A stretch of 64,000 nucleotides of DNA. Source: Paraburkholderia sp. Tr-20389. Its GTDB lineage: Bacteria > Pseudomonadota > Gammaproteobacteria > Burkholderiales > Burkholderiaceae. How positions within the stretch are numbered: the stretch's first letter is position 1; the number at the start of each line of letters is the position of its first letter. The translations under genes and the position numbers were made by a program. Location of the stretch: positions 62,001 through 126,000 of the forward strand of contig NZ_JAAGPD010000027.1 in assembly GCF_017104565.1 (NCBI RefSeq). Direction: 5' to 3'. The notes beneath the pieces are model-generated. The model saw only the letters and a program-made list of their open reading frames with translations, did no database searches and was not told the origin of the DNA. This document shows positions 26,786 through 36,685 of this stretch, one piece after another.

Positions 26786-27139
26786 TTAGCTGCGCTGGGC
26801 GGCAACGACCACCACTTCGACGAGGCACTTGGGATTGGCAAGTTTCGCTTCGACGGTTGCGCGCGGCGGCGTATTGCCTTGCGCGACCCACTCGTCCCAC
26901 ACGGCGTTCATGCCGGCAAAGTGCACCATGTCCGAGATATAGATCTGCACCGACAGCAGATGCGCCTTGTCGCTGTTGACCTCACCGAGCAGGCGGTCGA
27001 TGTGGCCGAGCACTTCGCGCGTTTGACCGACGATGTCCTGTTCGGTGTCTTCGGCGATCTGGCCGGCCAGATACACCGTGCCGTTGTGAACGGCGGTTTC
27101 CGAAAGACGCTTGCCGACGTGATGACGAATGACTGCCAT
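26786..27139 (-). CDS. RidA-family deaminase
   Basis: This is a 117-aa protein of the RidA/YjgF/UK114 family. The core blocks are present: LSETAVHNGTVYLAGQIAED, QTREVLGHIDRLLGEVNSDK, LLSVQIYISDM and TPPRATVEAKLANPKCLVEV. The arginine in PRATVEA is the substrate-binding residue of RidA proteins that hydrolyse reactive enamine/imine intermediates. The N-terminus is short compared with classical RidA, so the substrate may differ. It lies 60 bp after relA on the same strand. Confidence 0.9.
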   Translation of the reverse strand: MAVIRHHVGKRLSETAVHNGTVYLAGQIAEDTEQDIVGQTREVLGHIDRLLGEVNSDKAHLLSVQIYISDMVHFAGMNAVWDEWVAQGNTPPRATVEAKLANPKCLVEVVVVAAQRS

Positions 27140-27244
27140 GAAATGTCCTGTCCGTTGAGAATGAAAAACAGCGACGCACGCAAATGCGTGATGCGTGAAA
27201 ACCGGTCAGTCGAGACCGGTCAGCGACGCCGCGCCAATCTCATA

Positions 27245-28165
27245 TTATGACGCGTCGGCGGCATCCCCGAGAAAGAACCGTTTCGCGATATCGATCTGAT
27301 CGGCGGAGAGAAACGCGGGCGCATGGCCTACAGCGGGGATTTCGACGCTCGCCACATTGCGCCCCTTCGCGATCATCTGCGCGACGGTTTCGCGCGACAG
27401 CAGATCCGATTGTTCGCCTCGCACGACGAGCACAGGACCTTCGATCGCGGCGAACGATTGCCACAGCGCCGCCTCGCCGAGTGCCGCCAGCTCCGGCGTG
27501 GTCTGCCTGAACGGCTCCGCGATGCGCGGGTCGTAGCGAAAGCGCCAGACGCCGTCCCGCTCGTGCACGAGCGGCGTATTGATCTCGCGCCATTCGTCCG
27601 GGGTCAGCGGGCCGAACGATTCCGCGAGCAACGCCGCGTGATCGATCGCCTCCTGCTGCGTGGCGAACGACACCGGCTGCCCCAGATAGCTGCCGATGCG
27701 CTCGATCGACGCCGGCTCCACATGCGGCCCGACGTCGTTGACGATCATCTTGCGAACGGGCGAGTCCTTGAGTCCGGCGAACGCCATGCCGATCAGCCCG
27801 CCCATCGACGTGCCGAACCAGTCGACCGATTCCACGCCGAGCCGTGCCACGAGCGTGACCATATCGCCGACATATTGCGGAATGCCGTAGTAAGCGGGGT
27901 TGACGAGCCACGACGACAAGCCGCGGCCGACCACGTCCGGACACACCACGCGATACACGGACGACAGTGCCGCCGCGAGCCGGTCGAAGTCGCGCCCCGA
28001 ACGCGTGAGGCCATGCACGCACACCAGCACGCGGGGGTTGTCCGGCGCGCCCCATTCGGTGTACGCGATGCGATGCAGACCCGCAGGGCTCGCGCATTGC
28101 ACATAGCGCTGACGGGGCACAGCGGAATCGATTGCAGGCGAAACGGCGACGGGCGTAGCGGTCAT
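27245..28165 (-). CDS. Alpha/beta hydrolase
   Basis: This is a 306-aa protein from the ATG at 28165 (GAGG upstream). The alpha/beta-hydrolase fold is clear: VLVCVHGLTRSGRDFDRLAA gives the oxyanion-hole HG motif, VDWFGTSMGGLIGMAFAG the nucleophile elbow (GTSMG serine), RGEQSDLLS the likely acid aspartate and VEIPAVGHAPAF the histidine. The substrate is unknown. Its neighbours (RidA on one side, scoAB on the other) suggest small-molecule or ester catabolism. There is no signal peptide, so it is cytoplasmic. Confidence 0.85.
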   Translation of the reverse strand: MTATPVAVSPAIDSAVPRQRYVQCASPAGLHRIAYTEWGAPDNPRVLVCVHGLTRSGRDFDRLAAALSSVYRVVCPDVVGRGLSSWLVNPAYYGIPQYVGDMVTLVARLGVESVDWFGTSMGGLIGMAFAGLKDSPVRKMIVNDVGPHVEPASIERIGSYLGQPVSFATQQEAIDHAALLAESFGPLTPDEWREINTPLVHERDGVWRFRYDPRIAEPFRQTTPELAALGEAALWQSFAAIEGPVLVVRGEQSDLLSRETVAQMIAKGRNVASVEIPAVGHAPAFLSADQIDIAKRFFLGDAADAS

Positions 28166-28285
28166 CAGGATTTCCCTCGATCGAAAGATGGTGGCGCAGA
28201 CACGCGCATAAGACACGATCGATTCTAAACCGCTTCGCCTCGTGCGCTCATCGGTGCAACGGCATAGGACGAATGCACGAAACGC

Positions 28286-28322
28286 AAAAAGAAAAGCGGG
28301 CGCGACCTGCATCGCACCCGCT
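28286..28322 (-). terminator. Terminator after scoB
   Basis: On the minus strand AGCGGGTGCGA and TCGCGCCCGCT arms pair with one mismatch and are followed by TTTCTTTTTG, 37 bp after the scoB stop. Confidence 0.75.
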
Positions 28323-28359
28323 TCAAGGCAACCGCTTCCGGCGCACTGCCGGGCAAAAC

Positions 28360-29001
28360 TTATTTCACAGCGCTCGTGTCGAGCGGCGCGCCCGTCTTCG
28401 CCTTGATCTCGTCAACCGTCACGCCGTCAGCCAGTTCGACCAGCTTCAAGCCGCCGTCGACCACGTCGATCACGCCGAGATCGGTGATGATGCGATCGAC
28501 CACGCCCACGCCCGTCAACGGCAGCGTGCATTCTTCGAGGATCTTGTGCTGGTCGCCCTTCGCGACGTGCTCCATCAGCACGACGACCTTCTTCACGCCG
28601 GCCACGAGATCCATTGCGCCGCCCATGCCCTTGATCATCTTGCCCGGGATCATCCAGTTCGCCAGATCGCCCTTCTTGCTGATCTGCATGGCGCCCAGAA
28701 TGGCCAGGTTGATGTGGCCGCCGCGAATCATCGCGAACGAATCGGCCGACGAGAAAATCGACGAGCCGGGCAGCGTCGTCACCGTCTGCTTGCCGGCGTT
28801 GATCAGGTCCGGGTCGACTTCGTCTTCATAGGGCGACGGGCCGATGCCGAGCAGGCCGTTCTCCGATTGCAGCCACACCTCCATGCCCGCGGGCACGTGG
28901 TTGGCGACGAGCGTCGGCAGGCCGATGCCGAGGTTCACATAGAAGCCGTCCTGCAGTTCCTGCGCCGCGCGCGCGGCCATCTGGTCACGATTCCAAGCCA
29001 T
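28360..29001 (-). CDS. scoB: 3-oxoacid CoA-transferase subunit B
   Basis: This is a 213-aa protein. The active-site glutamate is in [11 protein letters not shown] (about residue 47), as in family I CoA transferases. [20 protein letters not shown] and [20 protein letters not shown] are also family blocks. With subunit A it moves CoA from succinyl-CoA to acetoacetate (ketone-body and poly-hydroxybutyrate turnover). Its ATG follows the scoA stop by 2 bases, so the two are translated together. Confidence 0.94.
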   Translation of the reverse strand: MAWNRDQMAARAAQELQDGFYVNLGIGLPTLVANHVPAGMEVWLQSENGLLGIGPSPYEDEVDPDLINAGKQTVTTLPGSSIFSSADSFAMIRGGHINLAILGAMQISKKGDLANWMIPGKMIKGMGGAMDLVAGVKKVVVLMEHVAKGDQHKILEECTLPLTGVGVVDRIITDLGVIDVVDGGLKLVELADGVTVDEIKAKTGAPLDTSAVK

Positions 29002-29003
29002 GG

Positions 29004-29708
29004 TTACTCTCCTTTCGCGCGGACGATGCGTTGTTCAATGCGTTTTTCCGGGTGGGCATTCAGCACGAGGCGCTGCACGAAGATGCCCGGCGTGTGGATC
29101 GCGTCCGGATCCAGCTCGCCCGTCTCGACGATCTCCTCGACTTCCGCGACCGTGATCTTGCCGGCCATTGCGCACATCGGGTTGAAGTTGCGCGCCGTGC
29201 GGCGAAACACCAGGTTGCCCGACTTGTCGGCCTTCCATGCCTTGACGAGCGCAACGTCGGCCGTCAGCGAATGCTCGAGCACGTAATGGTTCTCGCCGAA
29301 CTGGCGCGTTTCCTTGCCTTCCGCGATGACCGTGCCGAAGCCGGTGTTGGTGAAGAATGCCGGGATGCCCGAGCCGCCGGCGCGCAGCTTCTCGGCCAGC
29401 GTGCCTTGCGGCGTGAATTCCAGCTCGAGTTCGCCCGCCAGATACTGGCGCTCGAATTCCTTGTTCTCGCCGACGTACGACGAGATCATCTTCTTGATCT
29501 GGCGCGTCTCCAGCAGCAGGCCGAGGCCGAAGCCGTCGACACCGGCGTTGTTGCTGATGCAGGTGATGCCCTTGACGCCGGAATCGCGCAAAGCCGCGAT
29601 CAGCGCCTCGGGGATGCCGCACAATCCAAAGCCGCCGACGGCGAACGTCTGGCCGTCCTTGACGATGCCTTCGAGCGCGGCCGCCGCGCTTGCGTAGACT
29701 TTATTCAT
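29004..29708 (-). CDS. scoA: 3-oxoacid CoA-transferase subunit A
   Basis: This is a 234-aa protein with the CoA-transferase signature [17 protein letters not shown] and the blocks [40 protein letters not shown] and [20 protein letters not shown]. It is the first gene of the scoAB operon and is divergent from a PAS-LuxR regulator whose start lies 278 bp away. The length is normal for AtoD/ScoA proteins. Confidence 0.94.
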   Translation of the reverse strand: MNKVYASAAAALEGIVKDGQTFAVGGFGLCGIPEALIAALRDSGVKGITCISNNAGVDGFGLGLLLETRQIKKMISSYVGENKEFERQYLAGELELEFTPQGTLAEKLRAGGSGIPAFFTNTGFGTVIAEGKETRQFGENHYVLEHSLTADVALVKAWKADKSGNLVFRRTARNFNPMCAMAGKITVAEVEEIVETGELDPDAIHTPGIFVQRLVLNAHPEKRIEQRIVRAKGE

Positions 29709-29948
29709 CAGTGTGTCCCTTCCTTGATTGGATACCGAAAAATCCGGATCGATGCGACGCCGTTTTTTATTCGACTGGCGCGACGGGCGTGGCCCGACAT
29801 GCCATTCTAGTCATCTGCGGCGAACGGTGGCGTGACATGGACAAAGCTGCTTTCCAGCGTCCGCCAGGTCCCATCCGGCGCGTCTGCGACGCATCTTGTG
29901 ATGTGCCGAAAGCGTACGACGCGGCGGCCTTGCGGCACAATACGCAAA

Positions 29949-29962
29949 AATACATAAGTATT
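29949..29962. promoter_or_regulatory. AATAC-N4-GTATT inverted repeat, possible operator
   Basis: A symmetric AATACATAAGTATT sits 24 bp before the ATG of the PAS-LuxR gene, in the region divergent from scoAB. It is AT-rich in a GC-rich setting, so it could be the regulator's binding site and also part of a promoter. Confidence 0.4.
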
Positions 29963-29986
29963 CGTACCGCATCCCTCGCCGATTTC

Positions 29987-30532
29987 ATGCACGCTCTGGA
30001 TTACCAAACCGCTTTTCATCTCGCCCCGATCGGCCTCGTGCTGGCGCGCGACCGGATCATCGAAGACTGCAACGAGCAGCTTGCCGCGATTTTCGGCCGT
30101 ACGCGCGAGTCGTTGCTCGGGCAATCGTTCGCGGTGCTGTATCCGTCGCCCGACGAGTTCGAGCGGATCGGCGAACGCATTCCGCCCATCATGACGGCGC
30201 AAGGCAGCTACGCCGACGACCGCATCATGAAGCGGGCGAACGGCGAACTCTTCTGGTGCCACGTGACGGGGCGCTCGCTCGATCTATCCGTGCCGCATGC
30301 GGCGGGCGTCTGGACGTTCGAAGATCTGAGCGCGACGCGGCGCGTCGCCGTGGAGCTGACGCCGCGCGAACGCGAAATCGCCGCGCAACTGGTGACGGGA
30401 AAAACCAGCAAGCAGATCGGACGGATTCTCGACATCAGTTCGCGGACCGTCGACGTCTACCGCGCGCGCCTGATGCGCAAATACGGCACGGGCAACGCGA
30501 CCGAACTGCTGCAGCGTCTGCTCGGGAACTGA
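29987..30532 (+). CDS. PAS-LuxR transcriptional regulator
   Basis: This is a 181-aa protein. The N-terminal PAS domain (YQTAFHLAPIGLVLARDRII, CNEQLAAIFGRTRESLLGQS, then IMKRANGELFWCHVTGRSLD) senses an unknown signal. The C-terminal LuxR/FixJ-type helix-turn-helix (LTPREREIAAQLVTGKTSKQ, ILDISSRTVDVYRARLMRKY) binds DNA. I chose the ATG at 29987 because the conserved PAS starts there; an ATG at 29837 would add 50 poorly conserved residues. It is divergent from scoAB, so that operon is its most likely target. Confidence 0.85.
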   Translation: MHALDYQTAFHLAPIGLVLARDRIIEDCNEQLAAIFGRTRESLLGQSFAVLYPSPDEFERIGERIPPIMTAQGSYADDRIMKRANGELFWCHVTGRSLDLSVPHAAGVWTFEDLSATRRVAVELTPREREIAAQLVTGKTSKQIGRILDISSRTVDVYRARLMRKYGTGNATELLQRLLGN

Positions 30533-30592
30533 CTTCCGATGAATTGCGGCGCCCGCCGTGAACGCGGGCGCGCGTGGACTGCGTGAACGGAC

Positions 30593-31021
30593 TCAGGCCT
30601 TCACGAGTTGAGCGTGTTCGATCGTCGAGCGCAGCAGATCCGGGATCGGCACCGACTTGCCGGCCGCGTAGTCGATCCACACGCATTTCGCGGAGCCGCG
30701 CGCGTACAGCGTGTTCGGATCGTCAGCACGGAACAGCTCGAAGCCCGTGTCGAAACTGCTGCGCCCCGGTGCGCCGACCGTCATCCGGCCGATCACATCA
30801 CCCGGATAGTGCAGCTGCTTCAGAAATTCCATCGATGCATTGACGATCACGGGCCCCTGCCCTTCGCCATTGCCGCCGGCGATGCCGAGTTGCTCGAACC
30901 AGGAAATCCGCACCTGCTCCATGTAACGGAAATAGACCGTGTTGTTCACATGGCCGAACGCGTCCATGTCGCCCCAACGGATCGGCATGGACATCTCAAA
31001 AACGGGGTGGTAATCGCTCAT
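30593..31021 (-). CDS. Acyl-CoA thioesterase (hot-dog fold)
   Basis: This is a 142-aa protein of the 4-hydroxybenzoyl-CoA thioesterase/YbgC type. RWGDMDAFGHVNNTVYFRYM holds the catalytic aspartate and the DxxGHVNN motif, and FLKQLHYPGDVIGRMTVGAP continues the fold. It hydrolyses some acyl-CoA; the chain type cannot be told. Its neighbours (CoA transferase, dehydrogenase, ETF-QO) point to fatty or aromatic acid metabolism. Confidence 0.88.
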   Translation of the reverse strand: MSDYHPVFEMSMPIRWGDMDAFGHVNNTVYFRYMEQVRISWFEQLGIAGGNGEGQGPVIVNASMEFLKQLHYPGDVIGRMTVGAPGRSSFDTGFELFRADDPNTLYARGSAKCVWIDYAAGKSVPIPDLLRSTIEHAQLVKA

Positions 31022-31209
31022 TGCACTTCTTCTACGAGTTGAATCTGGTTTAAAGCGGAATTGCTGGCGTCGCGCCTTCGGTCGCGGCGCCGGCTGGCGT
31101 CGTACGCAACGTGCTGAGCGGGCGCAAATCGCGCCCGCCGCGCACGGCTGTCAATGATCGCGCGTTTCGCATTTTCGTGCTGCGAGGCGCGCCAGGCACC
31201 TCGCGCCCG

Positions 31210-31986
31210 TCAGGACAGGCCGAAGCCGTCGTCGGCGGCAATCACTGAGCCGTTGATGAACTGCGATTCGTCGGCGCACAGAAGCAGCAACAGCCCATCG
31301 AGATCTTCCGGCTTGCCGACGCGATGCCTCGGCAGCATCGACACCAGCTTTTGCCCCTGATCGGTCGACCAGTGATGATGGTTGATCTCGGTATCGATAT
31401 AGCCGGGGCAAATCGCGTTCACGTTGATGCCGTGGCGGCCCCATTCCTGCGCCATCGCCTTCGTCATGTGCACGACAGCCGCCTTGCTCATCGAATAGAG
31501 CCCGATTTGCGGCAACACCCGCAAACCCGCCACCGATGCGATATTGATGATCCGGTACGGCGGCTTGTTCGTGCCGCCGCTGCGCATGATCATCCGTTTG
31601 GCCACTTCCTGCGCCACGAAAAACGCGCCGCGCGTGTTCGTGTCGAACACATATTCGAAATCGGCGGGTGTCACGTCGGTCAGCTTCTGCGTCGTCGAAA
31701 CGCCCGAATTGTTGACCAGAATGTCGATCGTGCCCGCCTCCGTTTCAGCGTGCGCAACTGCCGATTTGATGCTCTGATAATCGGTCACGTCGAGCGAAAC
31801 GACCGCTGCCGCGCCGCCCGACGCCTCGATCTCGGCGCGCAATTCTTTCAGGCGTTCGATACGTCGGCTTGCCAGCACGACCTTTGCGCCTGCCTGCGAC
31901 AACACCATCGCAAACCGCTTGCCGAGTCCACTCGACGCGCCCGTAATCAGCGCCACCTTCCCTTCCAGATTGATCGAACGGCCCAT
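31210..31986 (-). CDS. SDR-family NAD(P)-dependent oxidoreductase
   Basis: This is a 258-aa protein starting at ATG 31986 (AAGGA upstream). The nucleotide site is TGASSGLGKRFA, with NNSGVS, the catalytic IINIASVAG serine and YSMSKAAV (Tyr and Lys), and the GYIDTEIN loop. This is the classical short-chain dehydrogenase layout. The related enzymes I know of act on 3-hydroxyacyl-CoA or similar alcohols. The substrate here is unknown; the position beside a thioesterase suggests lipid metabolism. Confidence 0.9.
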   Translation of the reverse strand: MGRSINLEGKVALITGASSGLGKRFAMVLSQAGAKVVLASRRIERLKELRAEIEASGGAAAVVSLDVTDYQSIKSAVAHAETEAGTIDILVNNSGVSTTQKLTDVTPADFEYVFDTNTRGAFFVAQEVAKRMIMRSGGTNKPPYRIINIASVAGLRVLPQIGLYSMSKAAVVHMTKAMAQEWGRHGINVNAICPGYIDTEINHHHWSTDQGQKLVSMLPRHRVGKPEDLDGLLLLLCADESQFINGSVIAADDGFGLS

Positions 31987-32171
31987 TGTGCTTGTCCTTG
32001 GAACGTGGATGTGAAGGGGCGACGAACCGGCGCGGCACGCGCACATGGGTCAACCCCAATTCACAATAATAGAACGATCGTGCTAATCTTGCCTCGTTGT
32101 GTTGCAGCGCAGGGATCATTCACTGACAATACGATCCCGAAAAAAGCATTCTAACGGTAAGAGGAGCATCA

Positions 32172-33845
32172 ATGACCCCCGCAAGTCTGATCGAGCAATA
32201 TGGCCCGCGCGAGTCGATGGAATATGACGTGGTGATCGTCGGCGGCGGCCCGGCGGGCCTGTCCGCGGCCATTCGCCTGAAGCAGCGTGCCGCCGAAAAG
32301 GGGGTCGAAATTGGCGTCTGCGTGCTCGAAAAGGGCTCGGAAGTCGGGGCGCACATCCTCTCGGGCGCCGTGATGGACCCGCGCGCGCTGAACGAGCTGA
32401 TTCCCGACTGGAAGGAAAAAGGCGCGCCGCTGGACGTCGAGGTGACGGAAGACCGCTTCCTGTTCCTGAACGAGACGGGCGCGAAGTCGGTGCCGAACTG
32501 GGCGCTGCCCGACAACTTCAAGAATCACGGCAATTACGTGATCAGCCTCGCGAACGTTACGCGCTGGCTGGGCCAGCAGGCCGAAGCGCTCGGCGTCGAG
32601 ATTTTCCCGGGCTTTGCTGCCGCTGAGGTGCTCTACAACGACGACGGCTCGGTGAAGGGCGTCGCGACGGGCAACCTGGGCATCGGCAAGGACGGCGAGC
32701 CGACGGAAAACTTCCAGCTCGGCATGGAACTGCACGCGAAGTACACGCTGTTCTGCGAAGGCGCGCGCGGGCATCTGGGCCGCCAGCTGTCGGACAAGTT
32801 CCGGCTGCGCGACGGCGCCGATCCGCAGGTATACGGCATCGGCATCAAGGAACTGTGGGAAATCGATCCCGCGAAGCACAAGCCGGGTCTCGTGATCCAC
32901 ACGGCCGGCTGGCCGCTCGATTCGCAAACCTACGGCGGCTCGTTCCTCTATCACATCGACAACAACCAGGTGATGGTGGGCTTCGTCGTCGGCCTCGGCT
33001 ATTCGAACCCTTACCTGTCGCCGTTCGAAGAATTCCAGCGCTACAAAACGCATCCGGAAATCCGCAAGTTCCTCGAAGGCGGCAAACGCGTGTCGTACGG
33101 CGCGCGCGCGATCACGGCAGGCGGTCTGTTGTCGCTGCCGAAGCTGGTGTTCCCAGGCGGCGCCCTTGTGGGCGACGATGCTGGCTTCCTGAACGCCTCG
33201 CGGATCAAGGGCTCGCATGCCGCGATCAAGACGGGCATGCTCGCCGCCGACGCTGCGTTCGACGCCGTGCAAGCAGGACGCCAGAGCGACGAACTCGCGG
33301 CCTACCCCGAGTCGTTCAAGACCTCTTGGCTGCACACCGAGCTTTATCGCGCACGCAACTTCAAGCAGTGGATGAGCAAGGGCCTGTACCTGGGCACGCT
33401 GATGGTCGGCATCGAGCAGAAGCTGATGGGCGGCAACGTGCCGTGGACGCTGCATCACCAGCACTGGGATCACGAGATGCTGAAGCCGGCGTCGCAGTGC
33501 AAGCCGATCGAGTATCCGAAGCCGGACGGCAAACTGACGTTCGACCGTCTCTCGTCCGTGTTCATCTCGAACACGAACCACGAAGAGAACCAGCCTGCGC
33601 ACCTGACGCTCAAGGACGCGAGCGTGCCCGTCAAGGTGAACCTGCAGACCTATGCAGGCCCGGAAAGCCGCTACTGCCCTGCCGCCGTCTACGAGTTCGT
33701 GAAGAACGACGACGGCAGCGAGCGGCTCGTCATCAATGCGCAGAACTGCGTGCACTGCAAGACCTGCGACATCAAGGATCCGACGCAGAACATCGTGTGG
33801 GTTACGCCTGAAGGCGGCGGCGGTCCGAACTATCCGAACATGTGA
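32172..33845 (+). CDS. Electron transfer flavoprotein-ubiquinone oxidoreductase
   Basis: This is a 557-aa membrane-associated enzyme that passes electrons from acyl-CoA dehydrogenases, through ETF, to ubiquinone. The FAD-binding site is DVVIVGGGPAGLSAAIRLKQ (about residues 18-37). The C-terminal ferredoxin-like domain holds the 4Fe-4S cluster cysteines in YCPAAVYEFV and NAQNCVHCKTCDIKDPTQNI. The length and the domain order are normal. The start has AAGAGGAG about 8 bases upstream. It is the respiratory link for the fatty-acid genes around it. Confidence 0.95.
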   Translation: MTPASLIEQYGPRESMEYDVVIVGGGPAGLSAAIRLKQRAAEKGVEIGVCVLEKGSEVGAHILSGAVMDPRALNELIPDWKEKGAPLDVEVTEDRFLFLNETGAKSVPNWALPDNFKNHGNYVISLANVTRWLGQQAEALGVEIFPGFAAAEVLYNDDGSVKGVATGNLGIGKDGEPTENFQLGMELHAKYTLFCEGARGHLGRQLSDKFRLRDGADPQVYGIGIKELWEIDPAKHKPGLVIHTAGWPLDSQTYGGSFLYHIDNNQVMVGFVVGLGYSNPYLSPFEEFQRYKTHPEIRKFLEGGKRVSYGARAITAGGLLSLPKLVFPGGALVGDDAGFLNASRIKGSHAAIKTGMLAADAAFDAVQAGRQSDELAAYPESFKTSWLHTELYRARNFKQWMSKGLYLGTLMVGIEQKLMGGNVPWTLHHQHWDHEMLKPASQCKPIEYPKPDGKLTFDRLSSVFISNTNHEENQPAHLTLKDASVPVKVNLQTYAGPESRYCPAAVYEFVKNDDGSERLVINAQNCVHCKTCDIKDPTQNIVWVTPEGGGGPNYPNM

Positions 33846-33880
33846 ATTCGGCGAGTAACGCCACCAGGTCCGCAAACGGA

Positions 33881-33907
33881 AACGCCGCTCGATGAGCGGC
33901 GTTCTTG
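33881..33907. terminator. Bidirectional terminator
   Basis: Perfect 10-bp arms AACGCCGCTC and GAGCGGCGTT with a GAT loop, between two convergent genes (ends at 33845 and 33935). Short T-runs follow on each side. Confidence 0.75.
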
Positions 33908-33934
33908 CATCATGGCCCGGTTACCGCACGGCGC

Positions 33935-35398
33935 TCACGCCGCCAGCGCTTCCAGCCGCGCGCGGACCTGATCGAGCACGGGCGCCCATGTACCGACGGA
34001 CGGCTGACGGAACAGTTCGACCGACTGATACCACGGCGTGCGCTCCGTCTCTTCGCCCCAGAACCACGCGGAAACGTGGTCGAGCATGAGCCAGGTCGGC
34101 ACGCCGAGCGCGCCTGCCAGATGCGCCGGACCGCTGTCGATGGTCACCAGCGCATCGAGATTCACCAGCAGCGCGGCCACATCGTCGAAACCCGCTTCGA
34201 ACTGCGGCGTCAGGTCGACGACATCCAGGCCCTGCGCCCGCCACTGCCCGACCGTCTGTTCACGCCCTGGCGAAATTGCAAAAAAGCTCACGCCCGGCAC
34301 GTCGAGGATCCGTACGACCTCGCGAGTGTCGATCGAACGGCGCCTGTCGCGGATATGATCGGGATTGCCGTTCCACACGATGCCGACCTTCCGGTTCCCC
34401 GCCGCCGTCGCCGCAGCGACGCGCTCGCGCCAGACCTCGACCCGCGCCGGGTCGGCGCTGAGATACCGTCGCCCCCAGGTGGAAGGATCGTTGACGCCGA
34501 GCCGCAGCGGCAAGCTCATCAGACCGCAGTGATAGTCGGGCTTCGTGATGAGGCTCGTTTCGATTGCGATGCCGGCGGGCAGCATGCGCTCGAACAGGTG
34601 CTGCATCGGCCCCGCGTAACCGCACACCACGCGACCGCCTTCGCGTTGCGCACGCTCGGCCAGCATCGGCAGAAAGCGCACGGCCCACAGACAGTCGCCA
34701 TTACCCTGTTCGCCGTAGACGACGAGCGTCTTGCCCGCCAGCGACTCGCCGCGCCAGTTGGGGCTGATGGCAGCCAGCGCAGCCTTCGCGGCGTTCGCAT
34801 CGTGCGCGAAGGCGACACGCGCTTCATAGTCGAGCCAGCCTTGCGCGTAGCGTCCCGCGCGCACTTCGAGTTCCGACAGATCGAACAACGCATGCGCGTT
34901 GTTCGGCGTCATTTCCAGCACGCGATGCAGCAGTGCCTCCGCTTCGCCGAACCGGCCCTGCTCCTTGATGCACAACGCCAGCTTGTGCAACACGATGTGA
35001 TTGCCGGGCGCCGAGCGAGCGGCTTCGTGAAGCAGACGCTGCGCTTCGGCGAAATCGTCACGGTCCTGAGCGGCGGCTGCACGCCAGACGAGTGCGTTCG
35101 CGTCGTTCGGGTCGCGCGCCAGCAGCAGCGCCGTGGAGGATTCGACGAGCGCCCAGTCGCGCAGGATGAAGGCCGTCTGCGCGACGTTGTGCAACAGGCG
35201 GGGATCGCAATTCGCGTCCAGCCGGTAAGCCCGCACGAGTGCGTCGACGGCCTCGCGCAGTTGAGCCCGTTCGCCGTTCGCGTGATCGAGCAGCGCATTG
35301 CCGAGCGCGAGCCAGTCGGCCGCGACGGCGTCAGGCAAAGCCGTGCGCGCGCGCAGCGGCTCGAACGGGTCGGCCATTGTGAGATTGCTATCGTTCAT
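33935..35398 (-). CDS. TPR protein with GT9-like glycosyltransferase domain
   Basis: This is a 487-aa protein. The N-terminal half holds about five TPR-type repeats (DWLALGNALLDHANGERAQL, ALLLARDPNDANALVWRAAA, LHEAARSAPGNHIVLHKLAL, LHRVLEMTPNNAHALFDLSE). The C-terminal half resembles heptosyltransferase-type GT9 folds: KTLVVYGEQGNGDCLWAVRF, VGIVWNGNPDH, and TIDSGPAHLAGALGVPTWLM near the end. Such fusions modify surface glycans or proteins. The acceptor is unknown. The start at 35398 is supported by the fold, with another ATG at codon 8. Confidence 0.8.
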   Translation of the reverse strand: MNDSNLTMADPFEPLRARTALPDAVAADWLALGNALLDHANGERAQLREAVDALVRAYRLDANCDPRLLHNVAQTAFILRDWALVESSTALLLARDPNDANALVWRAAAAQDRDDFAEAQRLLHEAARSAPGNHIVLHKLALCIKEQGRFGEAEALLHRVLEMTPNNAHALFDLSELEVRAGRYAQGWLDYEARVAFAHDANAAKAALAAISPNWRGESLAGKTLVVYGEQGNGDCLWAVRFLPMLAERAQREGGRVVCGYAGPMQHLFERMLPAGIAIETSLITKPDYHCGLMSLPLRLGVNDPSTWGRRYLSADPARVEVWRERVAAATAAGNRKVGIVWNGNPDHIRDRRRSIDTREVVRILDVPGVSFFAISPGREQTVGQWRAQGLDVVDLTPQFEAGFDDVAALLVNLDALVTIDSGPAHLAGALGVPTWLMLDHVSAWFWGEETERTPWYQSVELFRQPSVGTWAPVLDQVRARLEALAA

Positions 35399-35444
35399 GT
35401 TGACGCCCGTCAGTAGCCGTCGAGTCAGCCGGATCGCGTCGACT

Positions 35445-36545
35445 TTACGGCGCGCTGGCGGCGATCTTCGGCGTACCGACCACCACATCGCCGCATTGCG
35501 CACGGTGCCGCAGCGCATGGTCGATCAGCACGAGCGCGAGCATGGCTTCGGCGATCGGCGTGGCGCGAATGCCGACGCAGGGGTCGTGGCGGCCGAACGT
35601 TTCGACGATGGCGGGCTGCCCGCTCTTGTCGATCGAGCGGCGCGGCGTGCGGATGCTCGACGTCGGCTTGATCGCGATCGAGACCGTGATGTCCTGCCCC
35701 GTCGAAATGCCGCCGAGCACGCCGCCCGCGTGATTGCCGACGAAGCCTTCCGGCGTCAGTTCGTCGCCGTGCACGGAGCCGCGCTGCGCCACGCTGGCGA
35801 AGCCCGCGCCGATTTCGACGCCCTTCACCGCGTTGATACCCATCATCGCGTGCGCGATGTCGGCGTCGATCCGGTCGAACAGCGGCTCACCAAGGCCGAC
35901 GGGCACGCCCGACGCGACCACGTTGATGCGCGCGCCGATCGAATCGCCGTCCTTGCGCAGCGCGTCCATGTACGCTTCGAGCTGCGGCACGACGTCCGCG
36001 TTCGGCGCGAAGAACGGGTTCTCGCGGACGAATTGCCAGTCGACGAACGGCACGTCGATCTCGCCGAGCGCCGCCATGTAGCCGCGAACTTCCGTGCCGA
36101 ATTTCTCGCGCAGCCACTTCTTCGCGACGGCGCCTGCTGCCACCGTCGGCGCCGTCAGACGCGCGGACGACCGGCCGCCGCCGCGATAGTCGCGAATGCC
36201 GTACTTCTGCCAGTAGGTGTAGTCAGCGTGACCGGGGCGGAACGTGTCGGCGATATTGCCGTAGTCCTTGCTGCGCTGGTCCGTGTTGCGGATCAGCAGC
36301 GCGATGGGCGCGCCCGTCGTCTTGCCCTCGAAGACGCCGGAGAGAATCTCGACCTTGTCTTCTTCCTGGCGCTGCGTCACGTGACGCGAGGTGCCCGGCT
36401 TGCGGCGGTCGAGTTCGAGCTGGATGTCGGCTTCGGCGAGCGACATGCCCGGCGGGCAGCCGTCGATCACACAGCCGATAGCCGGGCCATGCGATTCGCC
36501 GAAGGTCGTGACGGTGAAGAGCGTACCGAGGGTATTGCCGGACAT
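35445..36545 (-). CDS. aroC: Chorismate synthase
   Basis: This is a 366-aa protein from the ATG at 36545 ([20 protein letters not shown]). AroC signatures are visible: [58 protein letters not shown] and [19 protein letters not shown]. It turns 5-enolpyruvylshikimate-3-phosphate into chorismate, using reduced FMN, at the end of the shikimate pathway. It lies 140 bp after the transporter gene on the minus strand. Confidence 0.97.
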   Translation of the reverse strand: MSGNTLGTLFTVTTFGESHGPAIGCVIDGCPPGMSLAEADIQLELDRRKPGTSRHVTQRQEEDKVEILSGVFEGKTTGAPIALLIRNTDQRSKDYGNIADTFRPGHADYTYWQKYGIRDYRGGGRSSARLTAPTVAAGAVAKKWLREKFGTEVRGYMAALGEIDVPFVDWQFVRENPFFAPNADVVPQLEAYMDALRKDGDSIGARINVVASGVPVGLGEPLFDRIDADIAHAMMGINAVKGVEIGAGFASVAQRGSVHGDELTPEGFVGNHAGGVLGGISTGQDITVSIAIKPTSSIRTPRRSIDKSGQPAIVETFGRHDPCVGIRATPIAEAMLALVLIDHALRHRAQCGDVVVGTPKIAASAP

Positions 36546-36685
36546 GAGCGTCGTCCAAAGAAATGCGGGGAGAGCGATATTATGCCAGCCCCGCCGCTCT
36601 GTCGTAGCGCGCAACGGCGCCGCCGGTGGTCATAGGACAAACGGATGACGTGTTCCAGCTGTACCGGGCGCCTGGGTCTCGCACG

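Noticed and set aside
29837-29986. A longer N-terminus for the PAS-LuxR regulator from ATG 29837
   Set aside because: The added 50 residues show no domain and would run over the AT-rich palindrome and likely promoter.
32169-33875. A 568-aa minus-strand open frame opposite the ETF-QO gene
   Set aside because: Its composition is that of a reverse-frame shadow, and the plus-strand gene has clear FAD and iron-sulfur motifs.
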